Origin: B4-G1 sp964393895
GTDB taxonomy: Bacteria > Chloroflexota > Anaerolineae > B4-G1
Assembly (NCBI GenBank): GCA_964393895.1
Contig: CAYMWP010000066.1
Location: 1 to 24,186 of the forward strand
Direction of reading: 5' to 3'
Length of the DNA: 24,186 bases
Shown: positions 21,972-24,186 of the stretch, piece by piece
Position numbering within the stretch: the stretch's first letter is position 1
Layout: every line of letters starts with the position of its first letter
The notes under the pieces: model-generated
Told to the model about the DNA's origin: nothing
What the model saw: only the letters and a program-made list of their open reading frames with translations
Databases searched by the model: none
Made by a program: the position numbers and the translations under genes

Positions 21972-22009
21972 AAAACTCTTCAGGTGTCCGATGCGCCTGA
22001 AGAGTTTTT
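21972..22009 (+). terminator. Strong rho-independent terminator after the NarL-type regulator
   Basis: A stem of 15 bp (aaaactcttcaggtg with cgcctgaagagtttt, one G-T pair; 21972-21986/21994-22008) with a 7-nt loop ends in TTTTT. It starts 30 bp after the regulator stop and ends the kinase-regulator operon. The A-tract opposite gives it partial function on the minus strand. Confidence 0.85.
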
Positions 22010-22054
22010 GTTGTATACTGCCAGGAAAGTGGGAATTTGTTCTAGAGTCAGGCG

Positions 22055-22411
22055 ATGCGCATCTTGCTGGCAGACCACCGATTGAAGGTACGATTCGCCC
22101 TGCGGGCATTGCTGGAGCAGCGACCAGAGGTGGAGATAGTGGGCGAGGCCGTTGACGCCGAGGATTTGTTGGCCCAGGTCGAGACGGTCTGTCCCGACCT
22201 GGTGCTGCTCGATTGGAAATTGCAGGGTCTGTCGGCGGTGGATTTGCTGCCCAGCCTACGAAGGGTTTGCCCCAAGACCTGCGTGATCGTCCTCAGCGGT
22301 CGGCCAGAGGCGCGCGTGGCCGCCCTCGATGCCGGGGCCGACGCTTTTGTCAGCAAGACAGACCCGCCAGGAAGGTTGCTGGCGGCTATCGCCGAGTTAT
22401 TGGATGGATAG
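22055..22411 (+). CDS. Orphan single-domain receiver protein
   Basis: The product is 118 aa, starting MRILLADHRLKVRFALRALL. It is a short receiver with Asp7 (ADH in place of a full DD pair), phospho-acceptor Asp53 in VLLDWKLQG, Ser in IVLSGRPEA and Lys in AFVSKTDPPGRLL. It resembles the receiver half of NarL-type regulators but stops before any DNA-binding domain. A strong terminator separates it from the preceding operon. A TATACT at 22014-22019 could be its -10 box, though no good -35 is seen. No strong ribosome binding site precedes the ATG. It may compete for, or relay, phosphate from a nearby kinase (inference). Confidence 0.8.
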   Translation: MRILLADHRLKVRFALRALLEQRPEVEIVGEAVDAEDLLAQVETVCPDLVLLDWKLQGLSAVDLLPSLRRVCPKTCVIVLSGRPEARVAALDAGADAFVSKTDPPGRLLAAIAELLDG

Positions 22412-22434
22412 CAATCAATGAATGGACTTCACGG

Positions 22435-22577
22435 CAGGAGTTATGCAGTTCGCCGGCTGAGTAGGGGGGAAGCGACGTGTCGAAGCCAAGAACGGGTCTT
22501 ACAAGCACCGCTCGCCCTGGTTTCGATACGCCGGCGCTACTCAACCGACGGGCTCGCTATTGACTGCGTAACTCCTG
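22435..22577. mobile_element. 143-bp palindromic MITE-like element with 5-bp target duplication
   Basis: Direct repeats cacgg (22430-22434, 22578-22582) abut 16-bp inverted ends (22435-22450 and 22562-22577, 14 of 16 matching). Nested inside are further complementary segments: ggctgagtag with ctactcaacc, and tgtcgaagcca with tggtttcgata. The whole can therefore fold into one long hairpin. The segment ggtttcgatacgccgg...ctactcaacc resembles palindromic repeats I recall from actinobacterial genomes; that similarity is unverified. It contains no ORF and ends 13 bp before the ATG at 22591. Confidence 0.7.
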
Positions 22578-22614
22578 CACGGTTGGAAAAATGAGCGGCC
22601 CAGGGAGAAATCAG

Positions 22615-23673
22615 GTGCATACATGTAACAAGTTCATTTTAGCCATGCTCACCATACTGCTTGTCGGTTGCAGTCAAGCTATGACTACACCGACCGCCAC
22701 AGCGCCTCCGTCTACTGTAACGCCGGCGCAGGCTACTGTCGTGGTGACGTCAACGCCCACGCTCACCGTCACTACAGAACACTCAGGGGGGCTAAGTGTC
22801 GGCCAGATCGCCTTCTACTCGCATCGCGACGGGAATATCGAAATCTACACCATGAGGCCGGATGGAAGCAATCAGCGCCGTCTCACGGTTAATGAATACG
22901 ACGATTATTCTCCAGCCTGGTCTCCAGACGGTGCGCGGATCGCTTTTCTCTCCGATCGGGATGACGCGAATCCAACCCAGTGCGCCCACGAATGTTTTTA
23001 CCAACTCTACGTCATCAACGCCGACGGCAGCGACGAACACAAGTTGGTCGAAACAGAATTTTCCGTTCATCACCCGGACTGGCACCCTGATGGCACAAAG
23101 TTGAGCTTTGATACGGAATTCAACCTCCAGGGCGACATCTACGTGGTCAATGCAGACGGCAGTGGTTTGCAACTTTTGATCGAAGACGGTTTCTGGGCGG
23201 ATTGGTCGCCGGATGGCGCGCAGATCGTTTTTGCCTCCAAGCGGGATGGGAATGTCGAGATCTACGCGGCAGACGCCAATGGAAGCAACCAGCGACGACT
23301 GACCGAAAACACCCGCCTGGACTTTTTTCCGGCCTGGTCGCCGGATGGTCGAAGGATCGCTTTCGCGACGATGGAGCAGAAGCAGATTTTCGTGATGGAC
23401 GCCGACGGAGGCAACGAGCAGCAGGTGACCTATCAAGGAAAGTGCGAAGACCCGGCCTGGTCCCCCGATGGCCGCCAGATCGCCTTTCAATCGAGCAGTG
23501 ATGGGAATTTCGAGATTTACACCATCAATGTTGAGGATGCCCTTCAGGAAAGCGGGAGTGTAGGCTCACAGCGGTTAACGGATAACCCCAAGGGGGATCT
23601 CTGGCCTTCCTGGGGCCCGGCAGCCTTCCAAGGAGCAGGAGAACCCGACGGGCCTATCTCTGGGACGATGTAG
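22615..23673 (+). CDS. TolB/PD40-type beta-propeller lipoprotein
   Basis: The start is taken at GTG 22615, 8 bases after AGGGAG; ATG 22591 in frame lacks such a site and would add eight residues. The signal is a lipoprotein one (CNKFILAMLTILLVGC, lipobox LVGC), followed by a Thr/Pro-rich linker (about 22-55). PD40 repeats then run to the end, for example IAFYSHRDGNIEIYTMRPDG, SPAWSPDGARIAFLSDRDD and FFPAWSPDGRRIAFATMEQ. At least six WSPDG-type repeats are visible, enough for a propeller. It ends with WPSWGPAAF. TolB-like propellers usually mediate protein contact at the cell surface. A short insert with two cysteines (TQCAHECFYQ) is unusual. Confidence 0.85.
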   Translation: MHTCNKFILAMLTILLVGCSQAMTTPTATAPPSTVTPAQATVVVTSTPTLTVTTEHSGGLSVGQIAFYSHRDGNIEIYTMRPDGSNQRRLTVNEYDDYSPAWSPDGARIAFLSDRDDANPTQCAHECFYQLYVINADGSDEHKLVETEFSVHHPDWHPDGTKLSFDTEFNLQGDIYVVNADGSGLQLLIEDGFWADWSPDGAQIVFASKRDGNVEIYAADANGSNQRRLTENTRLDFFPAWSPDGRRIAFATMEQKQIFVMDADGGNEQQVTYQGKCEDPAWSPDGRQIAFQSSSDGNFEIYTINVEDALQESGSVGSQRLTDNPKGDLWPSWGPAAFQGAGEPDGPISGTM

Positions 23674-23891
23674 GCGCTGCGCGGAGGCGGTTGTCATTCT
23701 CCCTGGCAATAGGTTTGCTCAACCTTTCGCCTGCACGATGTCGCGCCCAGTGGTTACAACGGCTGAATTGGCTTCCGGTGTGTGGTCACACACCGAGACC
23801 GAGTTTGCAGGCTCGTGTTTGAGAGCGCCAAACTGTCTTGACGTGACCGGTCAGGCAATTCGACTATCGAGCAGAGAGAAAAGGAAAAAAC
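23674..23891. other. Intergenic region with palindrome and weak promoter-like boxes
   Basis: A perfect inverted repeat ggtgtgtg-gt-cacacacc lies at 23777-23794 and could be an operator. TTGACG (23838-23843) and GACTAT (23862-23867) are 18 bp apart, a weak promoter candidate for the last gene. No gene is seen on either strand. Confidence 0.4.
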
Positions 23892-24186
23892 ATGTCCACC
23901 TCTTGCAAAGGTATCGTCACAATGGTAGCCACTCTCGTTTTGGCTGCTGGTTGTGGATCATCTTCTACCACGACACTGGCTCCATTGACTGATGTGGCTA
24001 TTTCATCAACCTCTACCCCTGTATCTCCCACCGAGACGCCGGTGACTGAAGCGGCAGCAAACGCGCCTATCCGAGACTTGATTTCCGTCGACACAGCTGA
24101 TCAGGTGGAACGCTTGCAAACCCTCAGTGGACACAGCGATAGAGTCACGGCTCTTGCTTTCTCGGGAGATGGTGTTTACGTCGCCT
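23892..24186 (+). CDS. WD40-repeat lipoprotein, N-terminal part (runs off right edge)
   Basis: The start is ATG 23892, with AAAGGA about 7 bases upstream, and the frame stays open to the window end (98 codons). The N-terminus MSTSCKGIVTMVATLVLAAG ends in a lipobox LAAGC (Cys21). A Ser/Thr/Pro-rich linker follows. The sequence then enters LQTLSGHSDRVTALAFSGDG, the start of a typical WD40 repeat. It is the second consecutive surface-propeller lipoprotein after the PD40 gene. The number of repeats and any C-terminal domain lie outside the window. Confidence 0.8.
   Translation, partial: MSTSCKGIVTMVATLVLAAGCGSSSTTTLAPLTDVAISSTSTPVSPTETPVTEAAANAPIRDLISVDTADQVERLQTLSGHSDRVTALAFSGDGVYVA

Overview
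The window looks like a chromosomal accessory region from a high-GC bacterium, most likely a member of Chloroflexota (Anaerolineae/Caldilineae-like). This is an inference from content: giant multi-PAS/GAF sensor kinases, a Rcp1-type response regulator, a Reg_prop lipoprotein kinase, secreted DUF11 and PD40 beta-propeller proteins, a 23S-IVP-type four-helix-bundle gene and many small palindromic repeats. No rRNA, tRNA or CRISPR array was seen.

Layout. Positions 1-770 hold the 5' part of a transposase gene on the minus strand. Its first 406 bp recur at 4601-5006 as a truncated copy. Next come a HU-like/DUF4469 gene (926-1627, +) and a 570-bp convergent intergenic region full of tandem repeats and hairpins. 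Two minus-strand genes follow: a secreted seven-repeat propeller/DUF11 protein and a small receiver-like protein, the latter with a good sigma70-type promoter and three helically phased 11-bp repeats. Positions 4350-6240 are a graveyard: the IS fragment, a frameshifted and truncated VapBC-like pair, and hairpin elements.

The core (5924-16008, +) is a phosphorelay locus. It contains a 1213-aa kinase (six PAS, GAF, HisKA, HATPase), an Rcp1-like single-domain regulator and a 1673-aa hybrid kinase (REC-REC-PAS-GAF-GAF-PAS-PAS-GAF-PAS-HisKA-HATPase-REC). A four-helix-bundle gene cassette, bounded by direct and inverted repeats, has been dropped between the kinase and its regulator. A GyrI-like/DUF6144-type fusion protein follows. 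A serine-hydrolase (beta-lactamase family) remnant comes next, interrupted by a small transposon-like element. The second signalling unit is a lipoprotein Reg_prop/HisKA_3 kinase plus a NarL/LiaR-type regulator, closed by a strong terminator. An orphan receiver, a PD40 lipoprotein and the start of a WD40 lipoprotein end the window.

The most interesting signals are not the genes. Three non-autonomous mobile elements of 110-143 bp (6112-6228, 17624-17733, 22435-22577) each have terminal inverted repeats and flanking direct repeats of 13, 9 and 5 bp. All three lie just upstream of sensory or surface-protein genes. Several of the window's hairpins seem to share an AAA-containing loop while their arms differ, suggesting a dispersed family conserved in structure. 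The two giant kinases also carry cysteine clusters in PAS and GAF domains that could be metal or redox sites.
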